64,000 bases of DNA from CAZDBA01 sp964503615 (GTDB lineage: Bacteria; Planctomycetota; Planctomycetia; Pirellulales; Pirellulaceae), in contig CAZDBA010000003.1 of assembly GCA_964503615.1 (NCBI GenBank), positions 8,089-72,088 of the forward strand, in the 5' to 3' direction. The notes below the pieces were generated by a model. The model was not told the origin of the DNA. It did not search any database and saw only the letters and a program-made list of their open reading frames with translations. The translations under genes and the position numbers were made by a program. Each line of letters starts with the position of its first letter. The first letter of the stretch is position 1. This document shows positions 35,585 to 44,526 of this stretch, one piece after another.

Positions 35585-36418
35585 ATGAACGAGCCAACAA
35601 CAAACAGTAAAGTCGATACGAGAATGACTCCTCTGCCCTGCATCGACATCGGTGCCAACCTGACCAGCCACCAATTCGACAATGATGTCGAGAACGTCAT
35701 TGCCGAATCTCGAGATGCGGGGTTAGTTCGAGTTGTCTTGACCGGTTCCAGCGAAAAGACCAGCGAGCGGTCGGTTGAAATTTGCAAAAACCATCCTGGA
35801 TTTTTGTACTGCACTGCGGGCATCCATCCGCATGATGCAAAAGAATTTGACTCGATCACCACAATGGCCGCTTTGCGAATACTGTATCCGCTGCCCGAAG
35901 TGGTCGCGGTCGGAGAATGCGGGTTGGATTACAACCGGAACTATTCGCCGCATGAAGCGCAAAAAGTTTGTTTTGCGGGGCACTTGGAACTGGCTGCGGA
36001 AAATCAACTACCGCTGTTTCTGCACGAGCGAGATGCGCACGACGACTTTCTGGCCATGATGACCGCTGCCAGAGACTCGATTTCGCGAGGCGTGGTGCAT
36101 TGCTTTACAGGGACCACCGAAGCAGCTCGAGCATATTTGGATTTAGATTTACATTTAGGGATCACAGGCTGGATTTGTGACGAGCGTCGTGGAATACACT
36201 TGCGCGAGCTGGTCAAGATGATTCCCGTAGATCGTTTGATGATAGAAACCGATTCACCCTATCTGGCACCCCGTGACTACCGCCCAAAAATCAGACGAAA
36301 CGAGCCCAAGTATCTTCCGCATATTTTGAAGACGGTAGCGGAGTGTCGAGGCGAATCGCCGGAAGAGTTGGGAGAAGCGATTATGAAAACGACACTTGAG
36401 TTTTTTGAGATCGAGTGA
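35585..36418 (+). CDS. tatD: TatD-family metal-dependent hydrolase (deoxyribonuclease)
   Basis: A TIM-barrel nuclease of the amidohydrolase superfamily; E. coli TatD acts as a 3'-5' exonuclease in DNA repair. The 277-residue protein has CIDIGANLTS (the first metal His of many members is replaced here by Asn, as in TatD itself), TAGIHPHDA, VAVGECGLDYNRNYSP, FLHERDAHDDF, HCFTGT and IETDSPYLAP. The family probably begins at the ATG at 35624; a start at 35585 is also in frame. Confidence 0.92.
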   Translation: MNEPTTNSKVDTRMTPLPCIDIGANLTSHQFDNDVENVIAESRDAGLVRVVLTGSSEKTSERSVEICKNHPGFLYCTAGIHPHDAKEFDSITTMAALRILYPLPEVVAVGECGLDYNRNYSPHEAQKVCFAGHLELAAENQLPLFLHERDAHDDFLAMMTAARDSISRGVVHCFTGTTEAARAYLDLDLHLGITGWICDERRGIHLRELVKMIPVDRLMIETDSPYLAPRDYRPKIRRNEPKYLPHILKTVAECRGESPEELGEAIMKTTLEFFEIE

Positions 36419-36420
36419 AG

Positions 36421-36463
36421 AGATACCTTTGCTGAAGCCGCCTTTAAGCGTTAAGGTATCTTT
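36421..36463 (+). terminator. Hairpin after tatD
   Basis: AGATACCTT (36421-36429) pairs perfectly with 36453-36461, followed by TT only. The loop is long (23 bases) with its own short pairing. It starts 3 bp after the tatD stop, so a terminator is likely but the T-tract is weak. Confidence 0.45.
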
Positions 36464-36618
36464 AACTTCGCACCACCACCCACCCTTCGAAGGTTTGACG
36501 AGAGGGGCAAAAGAAAAGAGGATTCTATTTCGCATTGCGCACCAATAATCGGATGTGGCCTGCGAAACGCTTTACAAAGAGCTTAGAATTCGCTTTCTTT
36601 TCTCCCACCTCAACAAAC

Positions 36619-38505
36619 ATGCAGTTTAACGAACTTCGATTTGAAAAAGACGCGAAATCTACACGCTGGATTTTGCCAACCCGCCAACTGGACGATGTGG
36701 CCAAATATGGCTGGGGCCTAATCGCAGCAGGGCTGATTCTAACCCTGTTTATGGTGTTCTGGATTGCGACGCCACTTTCCTGGGGTGTCGACCTGATTCG
36801 GCAAAAAGTCATGTTCGGTTGGCTTTTTGTTTTATTCTCTGCAACGGGGCTCGGTGGTTTGTTCTTTGGGATCCGGTTTCTGGTACTGGGCTTTAACATC
36901 AAGAACAACCGATCGCGTGTGGAGCTTTCCATACGGAACAACAAACTTATCAGCACAGAAAAGCTGGGGTGGTTCGATTGGCGTCGCAAAGTTCGTTTGG
37001 ATTCGATCGATGAATTGGAAATCAAAAACGGCAAGAAGCTAAAAAGGGAGAGTAAACAAACAGACGGTTGGCATGCACTGGACGACACTATAGGTTTCGT
37101 CGCAAAATGTGGCGACAAGCCGTTTCTAGTAATGCTCGGGTATTCCGAAGAGATAACGGTACAAGTGGCTGATCAGCTCGCGGCCGAAATCGGCAAGTCG
37201 GTTTCGTATCAGAGCAAAAAGCGGACCCGCGATTCGGAGGCGGTATTGACAGCACCGGCTGTCGACAGATCGTCGAGGTTTGAGACCGAAAATAGATCTA
37301 CCGATCATCCTGTTCCCGTAACGGTGGTAACGGAAGACGATAGCCAGCCTGCAAAACCCACGACCAGCAATATCGTTGTTCATGAAAAACCAGACGGAAC
37401 CATTGCTTACGAAGTTCCCAAGGTCGGAGTCGTAAAAGGCTCGCACGGGATATTCTGGTTCTCGATTGCTTGGCTGGCGTTCTGTTCGGTCTTTTTCGGA
37501 TTCTTTTTATTGGCTGAACCGGAAGGTGGTGAGGGCCAACCTTGGGTCGCAATAGGGCTCTTTGCGTTACTTTTTATTGGTATTGGAGTCGCGCTGCTGG
37601 TTTATGCGATCAACTTGGGCACTCGCCAAGTGATGATCGGCGTAACACACAGCGGGTTGTTTATCGAGCGGAAGTCGATCTTGGGTACGAAGTGGTTTGA
37701 GTTTGACCGAGATAAAGTGGTCAACATAGATGTCGGTCCCAGCGGGCAAGAAGTAAACGAAAAACCAATCAACGAACTTCAGATCATGCATCCTACCGGC
37801 AAAAAGACTGGGTTACTAAGGCATCTAAACGATGACGAGCTAGATTGGCTCGTCCATTCACTGAGTTTGAACATGGGACTCCAGCCGCCGGGACTGGATG
37901 GTGTTTCGTGGCAAGCGATGGTGCGGAATATGGATATCGACAACCTTCAATTTCCCGCTGCCTCTCGAATCGTAATAGATGAAACTTCGAGAGGTTTGGA
38001 GATTCGTGTCCCCAGTCAATACGTTTCCAAAGGGTTTCTGTTTATGACCTTTTTGGGAAGCGTTTTTGCGATGATAGGCGCCGCCATGGTCATCTGGCTT
38101 CCGCCAATCTCAGCAAAGTTATTTGGCTGTGTGTTTGGTTTGATAGGTTTGGCGGCCGCATTCATCTCGATCTATTTTGGAACTAGAAGGTTCGAGATTC
38201 GCGTCGAACCGAAACAGTTGGAAATCGATCGTTTTTGGTTACTGGGTTCCGATTCGTTTACGTGGGACAGGTCTGAAATCAAGTCGATCGAACTGGCCTT
38301 TAGCGGTACAAGGGCAAACTCTGAAAAGCTGTATCAGTTGGTCATACGCAGCACCATTGGGAATTCGAATCCAACAAAAAAGTCGCTTAAATTGATGACC
38401 TATCGCTCTACTCAGGAGATCGGAATAGCGGCAGCAATCCTCAACCGAGAATTGCGGATGGACTTCGTAGATCAGGCTGTGCCTGACGAAACGAATCGCG
38501 GATAA
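36619..38505 (+). CDS. Membrane protein with three tandem (two-helix + PH-like) modules
   Basis: From the ATG at 36619 the protein has 628 residues. It consists of three copies of a unit: a pair of membrane helices followed by a beta-rich domain. The helix pairs lie near 20-85, 270-345 and 470-525. The following domains begin with strands such as RVELSIRNNKLISTEKL, VMIGVTHSGLFIERKSI and FEIRVEPKQLEIDRFWL, a pattern resembling bacterial PH (bPH2/DUF304-type) domains. No catalytic motif is visible. Such proteins may act at the membrane-cytoplasm interface; the role is unknown. A linker (about 180-265) is low complexity. It is a single gene, with a palindromic terminator behind it. Confidence 0.75.
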   Translation: MQFNELRFEKDAKSTRWILPTRQLDDVAKYGWGLIAAGLILTLFMVFWIATPLSWGVDLIRQKVMFGWLFVLFSATGLGGLFFGIRFLVLGFNIKNNRSRVELSIRNNKLISTEKLGWFDWRRKVRLDSIDELEIKNGKKLKRESKQTDGWHALDDTIGFVAKCGDKPFLVMLGYSEEITVQVADQLAAEIGKSVSYQSKKRTRDSEAVLTAPAVDRSSRFETENRSTDHPVPVTVVTEDDSQPAKPTTSNIVVHEKPDGTIAYEVPKVGVVKGSHGIFWFSIAWLAFCSVFFGFFLLAEPEGGEGQPWVAIGLFALLFIGIGVALLVYAINLGTRQVMIGVTHSGLFIERKSILGTKWFEFDRDKVVNIDVGPSGQEVNEKPINELQIMHPTGKKTGLLRHLNDDELDWLVHSLSLNMGLQPPGLDGVSWQAMVRNMDIDNLQFPAASRIVIDETSRGLEIRVPSQYVSKGFLFMTFLGSVFAMIGAAMVIWLPPISAKLFGCVFGLIGLAAAFISIYFGTRRFEIRVEPKQLEIDRFWLLGSDSFTWDRSEIKSIELAFSGTRANSEKLYQLVIRSTIGNSNPTKKSLKLMTYRSTQEIGIAAAILNRELRMDFVDQAVPDETNRG

Positions 38506-38546
38506 ACTTCGAATAGTTTGCAGGTTGTGCGTCTATCCGACGAAAA

Positions 38547-38574
38547 AGGCCGCAAGACGATCGTCTTGCGGCCT
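38547..38574. terminator. Perfect 28-bp palindrome, bidirectional terminator
   Basis: AGGCCGCAAGACGA followed by its exact complement. The minus-strand side continues with five Ts, as expected for terminating the sigma factor gene (stop at 38647). The plus-strand side has a weaker AAATTTT, and the membrane-protein gene stops at 38505. It sits between these convergent genes. Confidence 0.8.
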
Positions 38575-38646
38575 AAATTTTACGAATGGTAAAACGTGTT
38601 TACCGTTGCGAGTTTGCCTCGGTTCGTTGAATTGTTGGTGCGACAA

Positions 38647-39222
38647 TTAAGCCTGTACCATTTCTTCAACTTCCTTTGCCAATCGCTTTCGAGCCACGTG
38701 CAAACGTCGCTTGATAGTACCAATAGGAGCGTCGAATTCGTCGCTCATTTGGATCAAGCTCTGACCCCGAACGTAAAACGCTTCAAGGGTTTCGCGGTCC
38801 ATGTCTCGCAAACGCCCCAAGCCCTCACGGACTTGATCTTCCCGCTCTGCTGTCAACGCGTCGTCCAAAGGCGAACGGTCGGTTGCCAAAGTTGCAGCCA
38901 ACATTTCGGGCTCTACAGAGACCGAAGGTGCTCGCCGAACGGCTCGATTGATTGACATGCGAACGGTAATCGAACGCAACCAACCCGCAAAGCACTCAGG
39001 TTGACGCAACTGGGTCAGTTTTTGCATTGCCTGAACAAATACATCTTGAGCCAATTCTTGAGCGTCAGTCATGTTGCGCAGTCGTCGCATTGCGATGGCA
39101 ATTACGACGGGCTGGAATCGCTCGTACAACAGGCCAAATGCAACCTGGTCGCCGCCTTGAGCAGCAATTACCAATTCACCAGTGGTTCGGATTTCTTCGA
39201 TTTGCTTATCTACAGCGTTCAT
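38647..39222 (-). CDS. ECF-type RNA polymerase sigma factor
   Basis: A 191-residue sigma-70 family protein with only regions 2 and 4. Region 2 (about 25-95) contains FGLLYERFQPVV and DAQELAQDVFVQAMQKL, then CFAGWLRSITVRMSINRAVRR. Region 4 (about 130-185) contains LRDMDRETLEAFYVRGQSLIQMSDEF and GTIKRRLHVARKRL. No adjacent anti-sigma factor is evident, unless the small upstream protein at 39416-39745 serves; that is untested. The target regulon is unknown. Confidence 0.93.
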   Translation of the reverse strand: MNAVDKQIEEIRTTGELVIAAQGGDQVAFGLLYERFQPVVIAIAMRRLRNMTDAQELAQDVFVQAMQKLTQLRQPECFAGWLRSITVRMSINRAVRRAPSVSVEPEMLAATLATDRSPLDDALTAEREDQVREGLGRLRDMDRETLEAFYVRGQSLIQMSDEFDAPIGTIKRRLHVARKRLAKEVEEMVQA

Positions 39223-39415
39223 AGTTTCTCTTCCTTTTTAGGCAACGCGAGACATACGGAAATCGCGCGCTGTGTATTTGTTCGATGCAAAGCTCGGATA
39301 AGGAGTAAACTGCGACATGCAAAATCCGTGTTGAGGATATGCAAGTGCACTCGTTACCGAACCAGCGACTAAAAGCCAGGCGGTAGATCAGATTTCAAGT
39401 TGTGGCAAAAAAGCC

Positions 39416-39745
39416 CTAACTGAGTCCGATCCCGGCGATGGCAAGACTTGTCCCGCGGTTTTCATAACCACCGGGCAAACCCACGGTCCGCTGGCCGTTG
39501 GGATCTTGCGTGGCAGACATCACCGTGGACATTTGTTTATGTCCCGGCTTTATGCCTGCCAGAAAATCCCTGACTCTGGCGGAGACCGGCCCTGGCAACG
39601 GATTCGTTGCTTGGGATAGCCAGACGCAAATACGTTCGAGGCGTAACGAGCAGAATGAGTAGCTACGCTGCACCTCAAAACCGGCGCCGGTGATCGCACT
39701 AAAGCTGATCGAATTGACTTGTTGGTTTGATTTGATGAAACGCAT
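39416..39745 (-). CDS. Small hypothetical protein upstream of the sigma gene
   Basis: A 109-residue reading frame from ATG 39745 with GGAG 7 bp upstream. It includes RSYSFCSLRLERICVWLSQATNPLPGPVSARVRDFLAG and ends GTSLAIAGIGLS. I do not recognise a family. The good ribosome binding site and position on the same strand, 193 bp before the sigma factor, support it as real, but base composition alone is not decisive. Confidence 0.5.
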   Translation of the reverse strand: MRFIKSNQQVNSISFSAITGAGFEVQRSYSFCSLRLERICVWLSQATNPLPGPVSARVRDFLAGIKPGHKQMSTVMSATQDPNGQRTVGLPGGYENRGTSLAIAGIGLS

Positions 39746-39937
39746 TTCACTACTCCACGTGCTGTTACGCACAATTAAGAGAGAGAACTTAATAATTCCC
39801 AAGCTCGGAAAATGACTTTCCGATTAAACTTGGATGCAAAAGTCTGAAACTGAGTGGCTTGAAGATTCCAAAACGGCTTTTCGGAAATTCAATGGAGAGC
39901 CTGCGAAGCACACCTGCCATCAATTTGTAACTTTTGC

Positions 39938-39965
39938 AAAAATGCCCATAACCTTTTCATGGGCA
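39938..39965 (-). terminator. Terminator downstream of the VOC gene
   Basis: On the minus strand the stem TGCCCAT and ATGGGCA (7 bp, 9-base loop) is followed by five Ts. It lies about 145 bp beyond the VOC stop (40109). The rest of 39746-40108 holds no gene that I can support. Confidence 0.6.
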
Positions 39966-40108
39966 ACGACCTCTAAGACGCGATCGTTTAACACAGGTTC
40001 GGAGGTTTAAGCGATATCTTGGAAGTTTATTTGAAAAAGTTCAAAATAGCTGCTGAGACGCATTTTCCCCACGAAATTCGGGCTCTTAACTCCGCTCACT
40101 GCGGGCTA

Positions 40109-40516
40109 TCAAAGCGCAAAAAGCTCGACCAAATGACCATCGGGGTCATAAAAGTACATCTGCTGTGGCCCGTCAGGCCGCGTTTTAGGGCCATCCACGA
40201 TTTCGATACCGGCCTCATGCAACACTTCGACCGCGAGATCAATGTCGTCGACCTGAAAAGCAAAATGATGACCTCGGGATGTCTTTGCAACCTTTCGGTC
40301 CGCCCAGCCAGCCAAACCGGAGTCTTGATCAGACAACGTGATATGAATCTGCGTTGCCCCGGATTGGAACCAGGCACCGGGGAAACTGAAAGCGGGGCGC
40401 GGGACTTCGTTCATCCCAAGCAAGTCGACGTAAAATTTACGCGACGCTTCGACGTCAGCAACGACCAAAGTGATGTGGTCGATAGGAGAAACTTGGATAG
40501 ATTTAGAGTTTGTCAC
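40109..40516 (-). CDS. VOC-family (glyoxalase/dioxygenase fold) protein
   Basis: A single-domain vicinal-oxygen-chelate protein of about 136 residues. IDHITLVVADVEASRKFYVDLLGM, then HHFAFQVDDIDLAVEVL, PDGPQQMYFYDPDGHLVELF form the paired beta-alpha-beta-beta-beta units with metal-binding His in IDHI, HHFA and the Glu in HLVELF. Members include glyoxalase I, fosfomycin resistance enzymes and ring-cleaving dioxygenases; substrate is not predictable. The start is uncertain: GTG 40516 gives a family-like N-terminus, while a GTG at 40579 would add a hydrophobic leader. Confidence 0.88.
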   Translation of the reverse strand: MTNSKSIQVSPIDHITLVVADVEASRKFYVDLLGMNEVPRPAFSFPGAWFQSGATQIHITLSDQDSGLAGWADRKVAKTSRGHHFAFQVDDIDLAVEVLHEAGIEIVDGPKTRPDGPQQMYFYDPDGHLVELFAL

Positions 40517-40619
40517 AAGCAGAAGTATACACAAAACTGTCCAAAACTGACACGTACCAAACCAGAATCTGGTTAGCACCTAACAGCAAAATGCTACTCA
40601 GGCAAACCCGTTGCCCCTT

Positions 40620-41456
40620 CTAAAGGGCAGCTTTGCTCCAGCCTTGCCACCACTTCTTCTTCTGAGGGTTCTTTACAGTTTGGCCCCAAGGTTTGCCGTT
40701 GGTGCCGATACAACCTTGCATTTTGGCGTAAGTGAAATCAGCTCGCAAGATTTTTGCGTCTGTCATATTAGCACCTTCGAAATCCACATAAACAAAGCTG
40801 CCTGTGGAAAGATCCGCACCATATAGATTTGAATTCTTTAGATTGGCACGTTGAAAATTGGCTCGGATCTCGGCGAACGAAAAATCGGAGCCGGAAAAGT
40901 CAACTTTGGTGCAGTCAGCGCCGTTCAACTTGGAGTGGCGGAACTTGACATTTTTCCCAACAGCATTGGAAAAGTCGGCAACCTCAAAGATCGCATCCGA
41001 AAAATTAGCTTCGTCAAAGACAGTATTAGAAAAATTTGCCCGACGCAAAACCGAATTTTTGACTAGGCTTTTTCCCAAGTTGCAACCGCTGAAATCAGCA
41101 TCGGTGAGGTTACAACTAATAAAGCCCACCCCTCGCATATCCTGGCCTACAAAACTGGCCCCAGATAAATTGACGCCATTTATCTTTCGCCCAGCGAGCG
41201 AATCCGCCTTATTTAACCTGGCAAGCACCTTGCCAGAAGATTTATGTTTAATCTCAAGCACAATACATCTCCCATAACCAATCACCGTATCGCTACGACG
41301 AAAGTAAACTACCTCACTCAGAGCAACTTCGAATTTGCCTTTTCGTGCCCCTAACCTTTCGGCTAGAGACAATTCTGCTCGTCTAAATATTGATAGTCCG
41401 CATTTCTCAAATTTAGTTCGATGATGCGGTTGAAATGTTGTTTGATTTCTGGTCAA
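40620..41456 (-). CDS. Pentapeptide-repeat protein
   Basis: A 278-residue protein (start TTG 41456; no ATG is available before the repeats). An N-terminal basic region of about 85 residues leads into about 25 pentapeptide repeats of the A(D/N)(L/F)xx type, e.g. LTDADFSGCNLGKS and FDEANFSDAIFEVADFSNA. These form a right-handed quadrilateral beta-helix. The tail KNPQKKKWWQGW is basic and Trp-rich. Some relatives mimic DNA and protect gyrase (Qnr, MfpA), but many have no known role; nothing here favours either. Confidence 0.85.
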   Translation of the reverse strand: MTRNQTTFQPHHRTKFEKCGLSIFRRAELSLAERLGARKGKFEVALSEVVYFRRSDTVIGYGRCIVLEIKHKSSGKVLARLNKADSLAGRKINGVNLSGASFVGQDMRGVGFISCNLTDADFSGCNLGKSLVKNSVLRRANFSNTVFDEANFSDAIFEVADFSNAVGKNVKFRHSKLNGADCTKVDFSGSDFSFAEIRANFQRANLKNSNLYGADLSTGSFVYVDFEGANMTDAKILRADFTYAKMQGCIGTNGKPWGQTVKNPQKKKWWQGWSKAAL

Positions 41457-41655
41457 TGACCAGTTTTATTCGATTCTAAAGTCACACCTCTTGGGAATGC
41501 AAAATTATTTACCAATAATTTTGATAGGGAACCGATTCCCAATCGGTCTAATTGCTTCCACAACACCGTTAAATCACGACAATGAATCTGTAATGGCGTA
41601 CGAGTGGACATTGGACAAATTACATCCGTGATCGCTGTATTTTGCCTAATCTGCA

Positions 41656-42444
41656 TTAGTTTTTTGCCGCCTGCTCTTCAATCCCTCGATACGTTGCCAA
41701 AGAGACTCGTTCGAATTGCATCCAGTGTATTTTTGCCTTCTTAATTCGTACCTGATCTTCGTCGGACAACTCCCATCCAGCAGTGTGTTTTGACTTTGCC
41801 TGGAACTCTTCTTTGGAAATCGTCCCGGCGCGATACCGAACTTCGATTTCCGAAGGAAACAAACCGTTGCGCTGAATTTCCTGGTTGAGAGCAAGTCGCG
41901 GGAACGGAGGAAGCCGACTTGGATCGGACGCACTCAATCGCGTCAGTTGGTCCATCGAATCAAAATAGCTGCCTAGATCAGCAGTATTGCCCGGTTGAGA
42001 GCCCGTAGCCTGATACGTCATATCATCATTGGAAAGGGTTACGATCCCTTTGTCGTGATCAACCTCTGTTTCGAATTCCGGATTCAGCAGAAAGTTTGTG
42101 TCCTCATTGACCTCAGCTACCCCTCGCAGGTTCTCCACCATTTTTAACAATTGGAACTCAGCAATGTCGGTACGAAGTTCTCGCTCGAGATCCAGAAGCA
42201 CGAACTGTCGAGTTCGCAGATCAAAGATCACGATTTCAGTAACCTGCTTGCTATTGTCTTTCGCGAATTGAAAGTCGTATGTGATTTGGCCATTGAACAA
42301 CGTCAGGTTCTCGGAAACCGGCGTCTCTGTTCCTTCCACAAAGACTTGAGACTCAACGCGTAAATCCTGCGCCAATACTCCAGAAGCGTAAATGGAGATC
42401 AAGATACTGGTTACTACCGAAATGATTCGATTGTAAAGAGTCAT
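41656..42444 (-). CDS. Secreted protein of unknown function
   Basis: A 262-residue protein from ATG 42444, with a signal peptide (SVVTSILISIYASGVLAQ). The mature part has repeated beta-strand-like segments at the beginning (QVFVEGTETPVSENLTLFNG, ITYDFQF) and a charged helical C-terminus. I do not recognise the family; the N-terminal half resembles proteins annotated only as hypothetical in planctomycetes. No catalytic motif is apparent. Confidence 0.75.
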   Translation of the reverse strand: MTLYNRIISVVTSILISIYASGVLAQDLRVESQVFVEGTETPVSENLTLFNGQITYDFQFAKDNSKQVTEIVIFDLRTRQFVLLDLERELRTDIAEFQLLKMVENLRGVAEVNEDTNFLLNPEFETEVDHDKGIVTLSNDDMTYQATGSQPGNTADLGSYFDSMDQLTRLSASDPSRLPPFPRLALNQEIQRNGLFPSEIEVRYRAGTISKEEFQAKSKHTAGWELSDEDQVRIKKAKIHWMQFERVSLATYRGIEEQAAKN

Positions 42445-42564
42445 TTTCCCAAGCCCGTAAAGTTGCGAAATATTTCGTCGCAACGTTAGAAAATTGAGGG
42501 TTGGGTGTCTATGTCCGTCTACGTCGCAAGCGGTTTGAGAATGCTCTGCTAGCGACCAGTCGAT

Positions 42565-43038
42565 TCACTCCTCCGTCATGACACTTTGTTCGGTGGGGCA
42601 AGATGTTTGAGCGAATTGACGAATCTGCGTTGAGGCCAAGCCGGTCAAGAACGCGAGCTTGATCAACTCCAAACCGATGTAAACCAAGTGCCAAGGGGAA
42701 TCGGGGAGTTCTTCACCAGCGATCTTGGCTAGTGTTCGCTCATCTAAAATTCCAAACAGCATCCAAGTCTGAACGGCCAGTATTGCTATCGCAATTCCAG
42801 CAACGCAAAGGCACAGAGCGGAAGGGCGAGTTGCGAACAGGCTGATCGCGATAATGGTGGCAAAACCGATTTCGGCATAGTTTAACGCATGAAAAACACG
42901 ATGGCCGATCGCAAGCACATCCGCTTGTTTGAGTGACTCGACCTGAAATCGGACCGGTGTTTCTACAAAACTAATCGCGAGAATAAAACCAATCCACAGC
43001 AGTGTGATCGCAAAGGAGTATCGGAACACGTTTAGCAA
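42565..43038 (-). CDS. Four-helix membrane protein of unknown function
   Basis: A 157-residue protein with four membrane helices (about 6-26, 50-72, 75-98, 115-140). It has the sequence LWIGFILAISFVETPVRFQ in the first helix and FHALNYAEIG before the second, a pattern shared with hypothetical DUF4149-like membrane proteins. It lies 14 bp downstream of the C1 peptidase stop on the same strand, so it may be co-transcribed. Function is unknown. Confidence 0.7.
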   Translation of the reverse strand: MLNVFRYSFAITLLWIGFILAISFVETPVRFQVESLKQADVLAIGHRVFHALNYAEIGFATIIAISLFATRPSALCLCVAGIAIAILAVQTWMLFGILDERTLAKIAGEELPDSPWHLVYIGLELIKLAFLTGLASTQIRQFAQTSCPTEQSVMTEE

Positions 43039-43052
43039 TACGTTTACCTGCT

Positions 43053-44312
43053 CTACTTGGCCGCTTGGGGCTTTTCAGGTTTGGTTTCTGGAACCGCATC
43101 CTTGTGCAACGTAATCGCGATCGTTTTGGCTCGCACATAGGTTTCAGACATATAGAGGTAGCCATCCCGCTCTCCGGTCTCGCCCCATGAATTTTTGATG
43201 ATGTAATACTTCGTTCCATTTTGGTCCGTCGCAACACCAGTTAGATGCATGAGGTGGTCATCGGTCAAAGTATGATTCTCAAACGTCTCTTGACGCATGT
43301 CCTGAGTGACTTCGATCTCATCAACAGGCATCCTAAGGGACTTTCGGCGGCCCTCTTCGGTTGGCATAACGGCTAGACCGCGAGCTTGATTAAAACCGCT
43401 CTCGCTAACATCTCCGTCCCAGGCAACCGTAAATCCATTTTCCAAAGCATTGTCAATCGTTTCAACCAGTTGATCAATGGGAACATTCATGAACGAGCCA
43501 CTGGAAAAATTGTCAGGAATTTCCAAAACGAATTCTCGTCCAAACGGGTGATGGTTGAACGAAGTGATGCTCACATAGTTGTCTTCCGAAAATCCAATCG
43601 ACTCAGCGAACGATTTAGGTGTGTAGCTTTTCTTTTGATACTCAAATTTTTCAGGAGCCGAACCCAAGTACGTATCGATCACGGCACCAAAAGCCTTTTT
43701 CCATTTAGGCGAAAGACTCCGTCGTTTCACAATTCCGTCCAGAAACCCTGTTAGAGCAGCAGCCATTTCAGCGTGGTCATGTTTTGTGACACCTTCATCC
43801 AACCCATCGTAAACTTGTTCGGGAACCAGTCCGTGTCGCGACGCAGCGCGGATGAAATCATGAGCCAGCGCCCCTTCGCTAAAGTTCGTTTTTCCGCTTC
43901 GGTGGACGTAATTAAACGCCTTGTCCATGTAGATGTTTCTAACGATGAACATTTCCGAAAAGTTGTATTCGCCTTTTCCTTCTCGCAATAACTCGGATTC
44001 AAGAAACGATGCGGAAGCAAAACACCAGCAAGTTCCCGTCACGCCCTGATTCTTGACCGGTGTCGTATCGTGGTTGTGCTGGATCGTGAACTCGTAAGAT
44101 TTGGGAACTGGTTTCTCTGCTTCCTTTTCCGGCTCTTGTTCCGGTTCAGCGTCGGCCGGAGCGGCGGGCTCTACCTCTTCGGTTTCAACTGCCTCAACTC
44201 TATCTTCTACTTGCTCTCCAGCGGGGGCCGGTTCAGTCTCAACCTGAGCCGAAGCTGTTAAAGCAAACGAAAATGCCAAAACGAATATTAGAGTGATTTC
44301 ACGAATGTTCAT
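43053..44312 (-). CDS. Secreted C1-family peptidase (bleomycin hydrolase/aminopeptidase C-like)
   Basis: A papain-fold cysteine protease. From ATG 44312 it has 419 residues: a signal peptide (ITLIFVLAFSFALTASAQ), an acidic Pro/Glu-rich linker (about 24-65), then the catalytic domain. Catalytic residues are Cys in GVTGTCWCFASASFLES, His in DDHLMHLTG and Asn in YYIIKNSWGE. The insertion pattern (SEMFIVRNIYMDKAFNYVHRSG) is that of the bleomycin hydrolase/PepC group, usually a cytosolic hexamer; export is unusual. A longer frame to 44381 precedes the signal and is ignored. Confidence 0.9.
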   Translation of the reverse strand: MNIREITLIFVLAFSFALTASAQVETEPAPAGEQVEDRVEAVETEEVEPAAPADAEPEQEPEKEAEKPVPKSYEFTIQHNHDTTPVKNQGVTGTCWCFASASFLESELLREGKGEYNFSEMFIVRNIYMDKAFNYVHRSGKTNFSEGALAHDFIRAASRHGLVPEQVYDGLDEGVTKHDHAEMAAALTGFLDGIVKRRSLSPKWKKAFGAVIDTYLGSAPEKFEYQKKSYTPKSFAESIGFSEDNYVSITSFNHHPFGREFVLEIPDNFSSGSFMNVPIDQLVETIDNALENGFTVAWDGDVSESGFNQARGLAVMPTEEGRRKSLRMPVDEIEVTQDMRQETFENHTLTDDHLMHLTGVATDQNGTKYYIIKNSWGETGERDGYLYMSETYVRAKTIAITLHKDAVPETKPEKPQAAK

Positions 44313-44526
44313 TATTGATCTCAAAGTTTCAAAATTCCATTGCCGGCGACGGACATTGTAATCATATCCTCTAAAAGCCAATACGCCATCGAGAATCCGC
44401 TCCGAAAGCCACCTTGAATGCTCAAAATGGGCGATCTTTCACGAAGGTTTGTTTTGGCTTGTTGAATTTGGTTAACCCGATTACCCTCATGTTCGCTTTG
44501 AATTTAACCAACCACTCGATGTAAAA

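Noticed and set aside
44418..44465. 15-codon leader peptide before the ABC-F gene, as in antibiotic-responsive ABC-F operons
   Set aside because: It has no ribosome binding site and no alternative hairpins or terminator follow; the protein has the Uup coiled coil, not a resistance-type profile.
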